The translations under genes were made by a program, and so were the position numbers. DNA of 64,000 nt from Psychrobacter sp. APC 3426. GTDB lineage: Bacteria; Pseudomonadota; Gammaproteobacteria; Pseudomonadales; Moraxellaceae. Of the stretch, positions 1 to 9,310 are shown in pieces. Below the pieces are notes generated by a model that saw only the letters and a list, made by a program, of their open reading frames with translations, was not told where the DNA came from and made no database searches. The stretch covers positions 27,406 to 91,405 of the forward strand of contig NZ_JASDCF010000013.1 of assembly GCF_030408035.1 (NCBI RefSeq), in the 5' to 3' direction. The number at the start of each line of letters is the position of its first letter. The stretch's first letter is position 1.

Positions 1-1635
1 TTCAGTACGACCATACTCAATACACCTACCTTCTTTTAGCACCATAATATGCTGACATAACGCGCGGACTACTTTTAAATCATGACTGATAAATACATAA
101 CTGATTTGCAGTTTTTCCTGAATTTCACGTAGCAAACTGACCACAGTAACTTGCGTGGTGCTATCAAGTGCAGAAGTGGGCTCGTCCAGTATCAATAGAC
201 TGGGCTGCATAATGAGTGCTCGCGCAAGCGCCACGCGTTGACGCTGACCACCTGATAGCTCATGTGGATAACGCTGCGCAAACTCTAACGGCAAATGCAC
301 AGTAGCAAGACTATCCATTACTGCCTGCTGGCGGGATATTTTATCAACGCCTTGTACTAATAGCCCTTCTTCTACTATCTGCATGACCGTCATACGCGGG
401 TTAATACTGGCAAAGGGGTCTTGAAATACCATTTGAATCTGCGAGCGAAAGGTACGCAGATCGCGTTTTGATAATGCCGAGATATCTTGTCCATTGACCA
501 TTATCTGGCCACCGACACGCGCTTGATTGCTGAGTAATTGACTTAGCGCAAGGGCAATCGTGGTTTTCCCAGAGCCTGACTCACCAATGATACCTAGTGC
601 CTGCCCTTTGTGTAGGATCATATCGACATTTTTTACCGCATCAAACCAGCGTTTGGTACCGCCAAATAGACTTTTCTCTACAGGAAACTGCACTTGTAGG
701 TTACTGACTTGCAATACGGTTGGTTGCTCACTGCTATCAGCGAATAAACTTAGCGCCTGCCCAAAGTCTTGCTTAATAAGTGTGCGAGTATAGTCGGCTT
801 TAGGCTGACTAAACACATCTGCAGTTTTCCCCTGCTCAATAGTGTGCCCTTGACGCATAACGATGACTTCATCACTGTAGCGTCTAACCAAATTGAGATC
901 ATGGCTGATTAATACCATCGCCATATTGTGCTGACGCTTAAGGTCATCTAACAGGGCGAGAATTTCATGTTGCAAGGTCACATCAAGCGCGGTGGTTGGC
1001 TCATCAGCGATTAAAATATCAGGCTGCTGCGCTAATGCCATGGCAATCATTACCCGCTGACGTTGACCACCCGATAGCTCATGCGGATAGCGATTCAGTT
1101 TATCAGCAGGGTCAGTAATATTGACATCGTCTAGCAAAGCGATGCTTCTTTCGCGCCATTGCTTTTTGGGTACACCGCTGAGACGCAGAGACTCTGCGAT
1201 TTGCTTAGCAACCGTATGTAATGGATTGAGCGCCGTCATCGGCTCTTGAAATACCATGCCGATGCGTTGACCACGGATAGAGCGTAGCGCAGCATCACCT
1301 GTTTTGTGATTGCTTATCGGCAATGTAGCCATTCCTGTCGCATCTGCTAACTGCACTTCACCAGTAACGGTCAAACTATCGGGTAACAAGCCCAACAGCG
1401 CGAGACTGGCAATCGATTTGCCAGAGCCCGACTCACCAACGATGGCTAGCGTTTGCCCTTGCCTAAGCTCATACGTTAGTTTATCGACTAAAGCATTACC
1501 TGCATTGGTGGCGATACTAAGCTTATCCACTGTCAGCATGAGCTTATTCTGTGCTTTGCTATGACTGTTATTTAAACGATTATTTTGCTCAGTAGCAGTT
1601 ATCATATTAGCGTTTATCATCTTATCAGTTGTCAT
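1..1635 (-). CDS. yejF: YejF-like peptide ABC transporter, double ATPase (3' end outside window)
   Basis: ATPase of the Yej oligopeptide importer, acting at the inner face of the membrane. Two ABC cassettes are fused in one chain, as in E. coli YejF. The first Walker A (GESGSGKS) is encoded near 1410-1435 and the second (GESGSGKT) near 560-585; each is followed by an LSGG-type signature (LSGGQRQR). The reading frame stays open from the ATG at 1635 to base 1, giving about 545 codons; the last visible residues suggest that only a short C-terminal tail is missing. The start lies 2 bases past the yejE stop (TGATATG), so translation is probably coupled. It is the last visible gene of the yejA-gloB-yejB-yejE-yejF run. 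In E. coli this system imports peptides, including microcin C; the substrate here is inferred. Confidence 0.9.
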   Translation of the reverse strand, partial: MTTDKMINANMITATEQNNRLNNSHSKAQNKLMLTVDKLSIATNAGNALVDKLTYELRQGQTLAIVGESGSGKSIASLALLGLLPDSLTVTGEVQLADATGMATLPISNHKTGDAALRSIRGQRIGMVFQEPMTALNPLHTVAKQIAESLRLSGVPKKQWRERSIALLDDVNITDPADKLNRYPHELSGGQRQRVMIAMALAQQPDILIADEPTTALDVTLQHEILALLDDLKRQHNMAMVLISHDLNLVRRYSDEVIVMRQGHTIEQGKTADVFSQPKADYTRTLIKQDFGQALSLFADSSEQPTVLQVSNLQVQFPVEKSLFGGTKRWFDAVKNVDMILHKGQALGIIGESGSGKTTIALALSQLLSNQARVGGQIMVNGQDISALSKRDLRTFRSQIQMVFQDPFASINPRMTVMQIVEEGLLVQGVDKISRQQAVMDSLATVHLPLEFAQRYPHELSGGQRQRVALARALIMQPSLLILDEPTSALDSTTQVTVVSLLREIQEKLQISYVFISHDLKVVRALCQHIMVLKEGRCIEYGRTE

Positions 1636-1636
1636 A

Positions 1637-2719
1637 TCAGGAACGCCTCGGATCAAAGGCATCACGCAGCGCTTCGCCAACGAAAATGAGCAATGATAAA
1701 ATAAAGGTTAAGCTGAAAAATCCAGATAAGGCCAGCCAAGGGGCATCGAGGTTGTTTTTCCCTTGCACCATCAACTCACCAAGCGATGGTGACCCAGGCG
1801 GTAAACCATACCCTAAGAAGTCTAGCGCTGTTAAAGCAATGATATTAGCGGTTAGGATAAACGGCAGTTGTGACAAGCTTGAGGCCAACGCATTAGGCAA
1901 GATATGTCTGAGCATGATTTGACTGTCCGACACCCCAAGGTTGCGAGCGGCACGGACATAATCAAAATTACGCGCTCGTAAAAACTCTGCCCGTACCAAA
2001 CCGACCAGCCCCATCCAACCAAATAACAGCATCATCGCAAACAGCATAAAGATACTAGGGCTAAACAAGCTGACCAAAATAATAATCATAAACAGCTGCG
2101 GCATACCGCCCCACACCTCCATGAAACGCTGCCCTGCCAAATCTACCCAGCCACCGTAATAGCCTTGTATCGCACCGACAATGATGCCAATCAATGCGCC
2201 CGCCAGCGTCAGTGCCAGACCGAACAATAAAGATACGCGCATGCCATAAAGTATGCGCGCCAGCACATCACGGCCTAAATCATCAGTACCAAGCCAATTC
2301 TGGCTATTGGGTGGCGCAGGATACGGAATGCCCAGCTCAACGTTTGGCGTCTGATCGGCAAAGGGAATGAGCGGCATCACATAATAACCCTGATCGTTAA
2401 TCAGCGTTTGCACCGCAGGGTCTTTGTAATTGGTCTCGGTCTCAAATACCCCGCCAAAAGTCGTCTCAGGATATGCTTTTAACACTGGAAAATAGTAATC
2501 GCTTTGATACTGCACCAGTAGTGGCTTGTCATTGGCAATCACATTGGCTGCCATACAAATGACAAATATTAGCGCAAAAACAAACAGCGATATAACCCCA
2601 AGACGATTATGGCGAAAACGGTTTAGGCGTGCCTGCCAAATAGGATTTAAACGGCGTTTTTTTTCTATAGGAATAGAAGATACGGTTGAGGGCGTTGAAG
2701 GTAATGGATGACTTGACAT
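1637..2719 (-). CDS. yejE: YejE-like peptide ABC transporter permease
   Basis: Inner-membrane permease of the Yej importer, 360 residues, close to the usual length. The N-terminus has one membrane segment (about residues 38-62), followed by a periplasmic stretch with the NWLGTDDLGRDV motif typical of OppC/DppC-type permeases. A bundle of membrane helices and the EAA loop (VRAARNLGVSDSQIMLRHILPN) come after it. Its ATG shares one base with the yejB stop (TAATG), which points to translational coupling. It would pair with YejB to form the channel, with YejF as ATPase and YejA as binding protein. Confidence 0.93.
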   Translation of the reverse strand: MSSHPLPSTPSTVSSIPIEKKRRLNPIWQARLNRFRHNRLGVISLFVFALIFVICMAANVIANDKPLLVQYQSDYYFPVLKAYPETTFGGVFETETNYKDPAVQTLINDQGYYVMPLIPFADQTPNVELGIPYPAPPNSQNWLGTDDLGRDVLARILYGMRVSLLFGLALTLAGALIGIIVGAIQGYYGGWVDLAGQRFMEVWGGMPQLFMIIILVSLFSPSIFMLFAMMLLFGWMGLVGLVRAEFLRARNFDYVRAARNLGVSDSQIMLRHILPNALASSLSQLPFILTANIIALTALDFLGYGLPPGSPSLGELMVQGKNNLDAPWLALSGFFSLTFILSLLIFVGEALRDAFDPRRS

Positions 2720-3789
2720 TAACGCCCCTCAAAATCAATACGAGGATCAATCAAGTGATAACTTAAATCACTGATTAACTGTAATAACAGCCCCACCAAG
2801 GTAAAGATAAATAGTGTCCCAAATATCACTGGATAATCGCGCTGCTGAATGGCTTCGAAACCTAACAGCCCCAAACCATCAAGCTTAAAGATAATCTCAA
2901 TGAGGAAGTTACCAGCAAAGAAAATCCCAACGATAGCCGCTGGAATACCGGCGATAATAATCAGCATCGCATTACGAAAGACATGGCCATATAGAACTTG
3001 ACGCTCACCTAAGCCTTTGGCTCGTGCGGTGAGGACGTATTGCTTACCCAGCTCCTCTAAAAAGCTAAACTTGGTCAAATAGGTTAAGCCTGCAAAACCA
3101 CCAACGGTACTTGCTAGCAGCGGCAGTGCCAGATGCCAAAAGTAATCTTTCACTTTACCAAGTACGCTTAACTGATCAAAATTCTCGGAGGTCAATCCTT
3201 GCAATGGAAAAATGTTCCAGTAGCTACCACCCGCAAAAAACACCAATAATATAACAGCAAACACAAACACAGGAATCGCATGGCCAATAGCAAGCAGCAT
3301 AGCAGTGAATTTATCAATCCCCGAACCATGATGCATGGCTTTATAAACCCCGAGTGGAATGGCGATCATATAAATCAGCAGTGTACTCCAAAGCCCTAGC
3401 GAGATCGATACGGGTAGTTTCTCTATAATCAGGTCGGTCACCGTCTGACCTTTAAAAAACGACTCACCAAAATCTAACTGGGCATAGTTCTTTAGCATTA
3501 GCCAAAAACGCTCAGGGGCTGACTTGTCAAAGCCGTATTGGGCATTAATTGCCGCAACCATCTCCTCCGATAGACCACGCGTACCTTGATAAGTGCTATC
3601 GTTGCCGCCTGCACTGCCCGCGCCGATATTACCACCGAGCACACTGTCCTTTGCACCTTGCTCGATCAGTGCCAGTTGCTGCTCAACAGGACCACCAGGC
3701 GCTGCTTGGACAATCACAAAGTTTGCCAGCAATATCAAAAATAGCGTCGGTAATATCAGTAGCAATCTTTTTAAGATATAACGACCCAT
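2719..3789 (-). CDS. yejB: YejB-like peptide ABC transporter permease
   Basis: Second inner-membrane permease of the Yej importer, 356 residues. It starts with a typical OppB-family segment (RYILKRLLLILPTLF) and has about six membrane helices. The EAA-type loop, with TARAKGLGERQV, lies near residues 260-275. A glycine- and serine-rich insertion lies around residues 50-65. An AGGAAG ribosome site precedes the ATG by about 9 bases. It is separated from the upstream gloB by only 42 bases and overlaps yejE by one base, so it is probably read from the yejA promoter through gloB. Confidence 0.93.
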   Translation of the reverse strand: MGRYILKRLLLILPTLFLILLANFVIVQAAPGGPVEQQLALIEQGAKDSVLGGNIGAGSAGGNDSTYQGTRGLSEEMVAAINAQYGFDKSAPERFWLMLKNYAQLDFGESFFKGQTVTDLIIEKLPVSISLGLWSTLLIYMIAIPLGVYKAMHHGSGIDKFTAMLLAIGHAIPVFVFAVILLVFFAGGSYWNIFPLQGLTSENFDQLSVLGKVKDYFWHLALPLLASTVGGFAGLTYLTKFSFLEELGKQYVLTARAKGLGERQVLYGHVFRNAMLIIIAGIPAAIVGIFFAGNFLIEIIFKLDGLGLLGFEAIQQRDYPVIFGTLFIFTLVGLLLQLISDLSYHLIDPRIDFEGR

Positions 3790-3831
3790 AATGGCAGCTT
3801 CCTAAAATAAACAGGTATGACAACTTAGCGT

Positions 3832-4611
3832 TTAGAAGTTATTTTTAAGCTCACGTAAAGCGGCAAATACAGTCAAAGACTTCTCATCATCGATAGTCAA
3901 TCTAGATTTCACACCTGCAATCACGCTTGGCTCTTGCGTCCGCAAAAACACGTTTATCGCACGCTCATGTTCTAAGGTCACAGGTAATGTTGGAATGCCT
4001 TGGGCAGTTTTCTCTTCAGCTTGCGCCAATGCTTGCTGCATCGCTTCATTAGCAGGCTCAATAGATAGGCCGAAGCGTAGATTGCTGGCAGTATATTCGT
4101 GAGCTGGATACAGCAGCGTCTCAGCTGGTAAGCCATTTAAACGCTTAAAGCTCTCATGCAACTGCTCAATTGTCCCAGTAAACACACGTCCACAGCCCGC
4201 ACTAAACAAGGTATCCCCGCAAAAACAATGCTTACTACCATCGATATCTAGTATATAAGCCATGTGACTGGCGGTGTGACCTGAGACATCCCAAACTTGC
4301 GCGGAGCAGCCCCAAGCACTTACGGTGCTGCCATCTTTAATGGTTTGATCTTCATCTACCGTATGCTCACTGTGTGCGACCAGATGCGTCATCGGATAAG
4401 ATTCTTGTAGCTCTGCGACGCCGCCGATATGATCATGATGATGATGAGTGGTCCAAATAGACGTCAGCTCCAACTCATTTTCTTCTAAATAAGCAATGAC
4501 TGGCTCAGCTTGACCCGGATCAATGACAATGGCCTGCTTATTATTTTCATTAATGAGTGTCCAAATGTAGTTATCATTGAACGCTTTGATCGGGTGAATA
4601 CGAATACTCAT
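3832..4611 (-). CDS. gloB: Hydroxyacylglutathione hydrolase (glyoxalase II)
   Basis: Hydrolyses S-lactoylglutathione to lactate and glutathione, the second step of methylglyoxal detoxification in the cytoplasm. The metallo-beta-lactamase signature THHHHDHIGG lies at residues 55-64, and further metal ligands are seen in SGHTASH and CGDTLFSAGCGR. The length of 259 residues matches the family, and the C-terminal HAGH-like region is present. An AAGGA site lies 7 bases before the ATG. The gene sits inside the yej cluster, between yejA and yejB, in the same orientation; no functional link to peptide import is evident. Confidence 0.95.
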   Translation of the reverse strand: MSIRIHPIKAFNDNYIWTLINENNKQAIVIDPGQAEPVIAYLEENELELTSIWTTHHHHDHIGGVAELQESYPMTHLVAHSEHTVDEDQTIKDGSTVSAWGCSAQVWDVSGHTASHMAYILDIDGSKHCFCGDTLFSAGCGRVFTGTIEQLHESFKRLNGLPAETLLYPAHEYTASNLRFGLSIEPANEAMQQALAQAEEKTAQGIPTLPVTLEHERAINVFLRTQEPSVIAGVKSRLTIDDEKSLTVFAALRELKNNF

Positions 4612-4697
4612 ATTGAATCCTTACCAGTAGTTATCTTTATTGCTAATGTTTTTTATCAAAATTTTGATATGAAATAAAACTTAAAAATCACTATCAT

Positions 4698-6530
4698 TTA
4701 TTGTTTTAAATATTGATTAACACGTGACTCTGCTTCTTTATCAACCCACCAATAGTCGATACCGACGGCATTGGTTGGTAGCTTTTCAGTGTGGCGATAC
4801 TGATCCCAATAGGCCACATTGGTGCCAGACTTGCCATATAACGGTACTAAATAATGACCCGCACGCAGCAGACGATCGAGTACTTTAGTATATAAAATAA
4901 TCTCGTCACGATTTTCAGCATTCGCAAGCTTGGCTGTTATTTCATCGACGGCTGTGTTTTTGATACCGGCTGTATTTCTATTACCGGGTTGATCAGCCGC
5001 CGCGCTACCCCAAAATGCCGCTTGCTCAGCACCAGGCGATAGACTCTGGGCAAATACATCAACCACCATATCATAATCAAAACGGCGCACACGCTCGTAA
5101 TATTGCGGACCATCCACTTGGCGGAGAGTCGCATCGAATCCTAAGCGTTTTAAATTTCGAATATAAGGTAGTAATACACGGCCCATGGTTTCGCCCGTCA
5201 TCAAAATCTCAATCTGAGCAAGCGCGCCATCAGGCTGATATAGCTGCATATCTTCATAGTAAAAGCCTGCATCTAGCAATAGCTGTCTGGCTTGTAATAA
5301 TCCTTCGCGATTAAAACCACTACCATCACTGGTGGGCAGTTGCCATTCTGCTAACACCGCTTGACGTTGAACGGGTTCAAGCTTCGATAGCAATGGACTC
5401 AGCACCTGCATCTCAGCAGCAGATGGCGTACCCGTAGCGGCAAGCTCTGAGCCATGAAAAAAGCTTTGCAGACGCTCATACTGCCCATGAAACAATGTTT
5501 TATTCATCCATTCAAAGTCATAAGCTGCGGTCAATGCTTGGCGGACGCGAATGTCTTGAAAAATTGGTCGACGCATATTCATGACGAGTGCTTGCATCGG
5601 TACGGGATTTTCGCTGCTGATGCTTTCTTTGTTAATCATACCTGCTTTGACGGCTGGGAAATTGTAACCGGTTGCCCAATTAGAAGCTTTATTCTCCGGA
5701 CGGAAACGATATTGCCCTGATTTAAAACCCTCAAAAGCAATCTCATCACTTTGATAATAGACAAACTTAATCATATCAAAGTTATAACGACCGCGATTGA
5801 CCATCAAATCACGCCCCCAATAATTAGGATCACGTATATAACTGACCGAGCGTCCTGCATCAACGCGTCCGAGCTTATAAGGCCCACTACCCATCAATGG
5901 CGTTAAGCTAATTTTTTCAAAGTCAGCATCGATAGAAGTTTTGGCAAAAACAGGAAACTGCCCGACTGTTAATAGAATCTCTTTATTGTCATCAGAAGCA
6001 AAGACAAACTTCACTCGTTGCTTATCAATAATTTCAATATCTTTAATATCGCCCAAATAGCTACGAATATACATCGGCCCTTTATTCAGTATCGCATCAT
6101 AAGTGGCTTTGACATCGTGACTGGTTACCGCTGAACCATCCCAAAAGCGGGCGGCAGGGTTAATATGATAGATAATCCAACTGGTATCCTCTGGGTCATA
6201 AGTCACCTTACTTGCCAGCTGCGGATACATGGTAAAGGCTTCATTTAGTGAGCCAGTCATCAAAGTATCATATAAATAGTCCGTACCAACCATCGCCACG
6301 CCTGTGGTCATCCATTTATTGGCCGCATTAAAGGTACCACGTGCATCAAGCGAGAGCGTGCCACCTGTCGGCGCATTTGGATTGGCGTAGGGCATAAAGG
6401 GCACGTCAATATACTCGGTGGTACTATTATGACCAAGCGCAGTAGTAGTGATTGGCACCGCGATACTGGCTGGAATCCAACTCACAACTGCCACTAACAG
6501 GACAGTTTTTAGCATGGTATTTTTTATCAT
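4698..6530 (-). CDS. yejA: YejA-like periplasmic peptide-binding protein
   Basis: Solute-binding protein of family 5 (SBP_bac_5), 610 residues, expected in the periplasm. A signal peptide is visible (hydrophobic LLVAVVSWIPASIA, likely cleavage near residue 25). The region GSAVTSHDVKATYDAI is the usual SBP_bac_5 signature and NYWGRDLMVNRGRYNFD is typical of YejA. It is the first gene of the cluster and would deliver peptides to YejB/YejE. A second ATG 5 codons downstream could also serve as start. The upstream 6531-6764 presumably holds its promoter, because the serC terminator insulates it from serC; I saw no convincing -35/-10 pair. Confidence 0.92.
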   Translation of the reverse strand: MIKNTMLKTVLLVAVVSWIPASIAVPITTTALGHNSTTEYIDVPFMPYANPNAPTGGTLSLDARGTFNAANKWMTTGVAMVGTDYLYDTLMTGSLNEAFTMYPQLASKVTYDPEDTSWIIYHINPAARFWDGSAVTSHDVKATYDAILNKGPMYIRSYLGDIKDIEIIDKQRVKFVFASDDNKEILLTVGQFPVFAKTSIDADFEKISLTPLMGSGPYKLGRVDAGRSVSYIRDPNYWGRDLMVNRGRYNFDMIKFVYYQSDEIAFEGFKSGQYRFRPENKASNWATGYNFPAVKAGMINKESISSENPVPMQALVMNMRRPIFQDIRVRQALTAAYDFEWMNKTLFHGQYERLQSFFHGSELAATGTPSAAEMQVLSPLLSKLEPVQRQAVLAEWQLPTSDGSGFNREGLLQARQLLLDAGFYYEDMQLYQPDGALAQIEILMTGETMGRVLLPYIRNLKRLGFDATLRQVDGPQYYERVRRFDYDMVVDVFAQSLSPGAEQAAFWGSAAADQPGNRNTAGIKNTAVDEITAKLANAENRDEIILYTKVLDRLLRAGHYLVPLYGKSGTNVAYWDQYRHTEKLPTNAVGIDYWWVDKEAESRVNQYLKQ

Positions 6531-6764
6531 AATAAAGTTATAACAAACCCCTCTGCTAAACCAAATGGATATATGGAGAATTTACCTAATGACTGAAAGT
6601 CTATTGCATCTTAAATGAGAACTAAACGAAAAAACGCCATATCATAAGCTCTCATAACTACTGCAAAATTTTATCATAACAAACTTAGGTTTTTTAACCT
6701 AATGGTTTGCAGCGTTAAGATTGCTACATGACAGATTATTTAGCTTAAAAAACGCTAATGCCCA

Positions 6765-6800
6765 TAAAAAAAGACGCAGCTTATAAAAGTTGCGTCTTTT
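6765..6800 (-). terminator. Rho-independent terminator of serC
   Basis: On the minus strand a 14-bp stem (6787-6800 with 6769-6782, one G-T pair) with a 4-base loop is followed by a T-run. It lies 21 bases past the serC stop codon. Confidence 0.9.
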
Positions 6801-6820
6801 GTTTTAAAGCCTGTGCTGAC

Positions 6821-7930
6821 TTAAGCGTGCTTTTTTTCAAACGCGATCATAAAGTCAACCAATTGCTGTACCCAATCTAGCGACACCGCATTATAGATAC
6901 TGGCACGCATACCGCCCACATCACGATGACCTTTTAGATTCATCAAACCTGCAGCTTCTGACTCTTCTAAAAATACTTTATCAAGGCTGCTGTCAGCTAA
7001 CGTAAACGGCACATTCATGATAGAGCGATATTTAGGATCAACTGGATTACTGTAGAAGCCGCTGTCATCGATTGTCTTATAGAGCAAATCTGCTTTTTGC
7101 TTGTTCACTTTATAAATAGCCTCAACGCCGCCCTGCTCTTCTAACCAATCAAACACCAACCCTGCCAAATACCAAGAATACGTCGCTGGCGTGTTTGACA
7201 TCGACTCTTTTTCAGCCTGATGCGCGTAGTTCATTAGTAGCGGGCACCATTCACTTGCCTGCCCCAGTAAGTCTTCACGAATAATCACAATGATAAGCCC
7301 TGCTGGACCGATGTTTTTTTGTGCGCCAGCGTAAATCATGCCAAATTTGGAGACGTCAATTGGCTGTGACAAAATGCAAGAAGACATATCAGCGATAATC
7401 GGCGCATCAACTTGTGGCGGCTCAAATATTTGTAGACCATGAATAGTCTCATTGGCGCAGTAGTGGAAGTACGCAGCATCTTCGCTTAGGTTCCAATCGC
7501 TTTGAGCCGGCACGTCTGTAAAGTTACTGTCCTTACCCGTTGCCACCTCATTAACCTCACCAAGACCTAAGTTGGCATAGCGCTTGGCTTCTTTGACCGC
7601 TTTACCTGACCATGCACCGGTAGTCAGATAGTCACCGCGCCCACCATTTAATAAGTTCAATGGTATCGCTGAGAACTGTAAGCTGGCACCGCCTTGCAAA
7701 AATAGCACCTTATAGTTATCTGGAATATCCATTAACGAGCGCAATTTAGCTTCGGCTTTTTCAGTAATCGCGACATATTCTTTACTACGGTGACTGACTT
7801 CCATGACCGACATACCGCGCCCCTGCCAATCAAGCAGCTCACTTTGCGCACGCTCTAGCACTGCGGTCGGTATAGTGGCGGGTCCCGCTGAAAAATTAGG
7901 TACACGGTTAGGAGCGGCTTTACTGGTCAT
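6821..7930 (-). CDS. serC: Phosphoserine aminotransferase
   Basis: PLP enzyme converting 3-phosphohydroxypyruvate and glutamate to phosphoserine, in serine biosynthesis and also the pyridoxine pathway. The N-terminal NFSAGPATIP and the EVSHRSKEY motif are typical of SerC. The PLP-binding lysine is in GAQKNIGPAG, about residue 205 from the chosen start. The C-terminal HRDVGGMRASIYNA is conserved. An ATG at 7930 with an upstream TAGGAT site is preferred over a TTG two codons earlier, giving 369 residues (family about 360). It is read alone, with its own terminator. Confidence 0.95.
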   Translation of the reverse strand: MTSKAAPNRVPNFSAGPATIPTAVLERAQSELLDWQGRGMSVMEVSHRSKEYVAITEKAEAKLRSLMDIPDNYKVLFLQGGASLQFSAIPLNLLNGGRGDYLTTGAWSGKAVKEAKRYANLGLGEVNEVATGKDSNFTDVPAQSDWNLSEDAAYFHYCANETIHGLQIFEPPQVDAPIIADMSSCILSQPIDVSKFGMIYAGAQKNIGPAGLIIVIIREDLLGQASEWCPLLMNYAHQAEKESMSNTPATYSWYLAGLVFDWLEEQGGVEAIYKVNKQKADLLYKTIDDSGFYSNPVDPKYRSIMNVPFTLADSSLDKVFLEESEAAGLMNLKGHRDVGGMRASIYNAVSLDWVQQLVDFMIAFEKKHA

Positions 7931-8032
7931 AATCAATATCCTAAATATGATGAAATCATCGTGGTTATATAAGTTTTAACAGCTAAGTTTAGAAGCCAAG
8001 TTTTCAAACTTCAGCTTTAAAACGCCTTAAGG

Positions 8033-8196
8033 TATAGTCGATCCACTATAAAATAAATACAGTGCTACTGGGATGCTTTCTTTTAAAATACAGTTATGCA
8101 GCCTCTGGAGTGACGGAGTCGCACAGCAAGCAAAGAAAATTTATCCCAGTAGCACGCTGTAAAAGCTGTACTCTTTTTATTTAGGACTCACTATAA
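8033..8196. repeat. Palindromic intergenic repeat, MITE-like, with TATAGT end
   Basis: The 330-bp gap between serC and the next gene holds this 164-bp structured element and no gene. Its left end is an 18-mer palindrome-like unit (TATAGT, 6 bases, ACTATA). Its right end has CACTATA. Inside, a perfect 12-bp inverted repeat (8063-8074 with 8143-8154) would form a long hairpin arm. The same 18-mer, with one base changed, opens the element at 62370. This suggests a dispersed repeat family of this genome. No ORF is present. Confidence 0.6.
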
Positions 8197-8266
8197 TTTA
8201 TATCTCTATTTTGTTAATCACAATTTTTAATTTCTTTTTAACATTTACAGAAGTAAGTCTTTAACT

Positions 8267-9187
8267 TTAACTCTGACTCGACAGCAGCTTCCACAATTGA
8301 TGCTTGAGGTTACTATCAGCGAGCATCTCATCCAAGGTAGGTACTGCAGTAAGTTTAGGATGGTCAAGGTCATCAGGCAGCGCGGTTAATGACATAACTT
8401 TTATTTCTTCAGTGCGACCAATTTTAAACACATATCCAGCAAGGCTGGCATTGGCAAGCTCGGCAGTATCCATACCCTCACATATCGGAAAGGAAGTTGT
8501 CTCGCAGGTGATTGATAACGCTTGCGTGATATTTTGCCATAGCTTTTGGCTGTCATTATTAAGTGCTTGGATATCAACCAAAATTACCCAATCGCCATAG
8601 CGACCACCTTGTAAGTCAAACGGTGCTACTTTTTTAAAGCTATCATCATTGCTAATACTGGCGGCATGCGTTTGATTGATAGACGTAATGGAAGTTGTCG
8701 TAACTGTTTCTATTAGAGGGGCAACCGCTTGCTCAACGTTTTGTGGTATTTGTTGCAAGCTATCTTGAGAGTCGCTATTGCTTGGAGAGTTCGATGCATG
8801 GCTTGTCGTACTGTCAAAACTATAGCTTACTGGGCTTTGCTCATTGGCATGCTCGTTAATATCTTGAACGTCATTATAACTCTGAATATCACCATAATCG
8901 CTAGCAGGCGTATTTTCTGTATCCAGTATAGAGTCTGCTGATTCATTGTCTAAAGAGTTATTATTTAAACGCGCCACGACTTCTGCTTCAACGCTTGGTT
9001 GTGCAATATTTTGGTTAGAGGCGCTTTGATTAGATAAGTCAAATTGGCTTTCAGCAGCCTCAATATCCGTAATATTTAACGTCGCTGAATTCGGCTGTAC
9101 CCATTGCTCAATACCCATCATCGCTAGGATTTGGCGCTGCTGCATACGGCGCTGCAATACAATTAGCGGTTCTTGGATATCACTCAT
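8267..9187 (-). CDS. Probable DNA polymerase III psi subunit (HolD-like)
   Basis: The N-terminus (RRMQQRQILAMMGIEQWVQP, residues 13-32) resembles the start of E. coli HolD, where a short helix followed by LGITQW binds the clamp loader. The C-terminus (HPKLTAVPTLDEMLADSNLK then HQLWKLL) matches the end of HolD (PALTDLRANPTARAALWQQI). At 306 residues it is more than twice the E. coli length, because a low-complexity N/S/Q-rich stretch (about residues 40-180) is inserted. If correct, it would join the chi-psi heterodimer linking the clamp loader to SSB. The match is by eye and short, so the name is an inference; a hypothetical protein is the alternative. It lies between serC and the M48 peptidase, without obvious linkage to either. 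Confidence 0.5.
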   Translation of the reverse strand: MSDIQEPLIVLQRRMQQRQILAMMGIEQWVQPNSATLNITDIEAAESQFDLSNQSASNQNIAQPSVEAEVVARLNNNSLDNESADSILDTENTPASDYGDIQSYNDVQDINEHANEQSPVSYSFDSTTSHASNSPSNSDSQDSLQQIPQNVEQAVAPLIETVTTTSITSINQTHAASISNDDSFKKVAPFDLQGGRYGDWVILVDIQALNNDSQKLWQNITQALSITCETTSFPICEGMDTAELANASLAGYVFKIGRTEEIKVMSLTALPDDLDHPKLTAVPTLDEMLADSNLKHQLWKLLSSQS

Positions 9188-9310
9188 GTGTCTCTATTAC
9201 CCTGCTCATTTTGTTTGAATCATTTAAAGATGTGCTGATCAGTTTGACAGCTTAACCAAAGTATTCATCATAGCTGCTGAATGACTCCTGAGGTGTCAAC
9301 TAAGCTGCAT

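Noticed and set aside
1310..1922. Plus-strand ORFs inside the yejF and yejE genes
   Set aside because: They are antisense shadows of the long conserved minus-strand frames.
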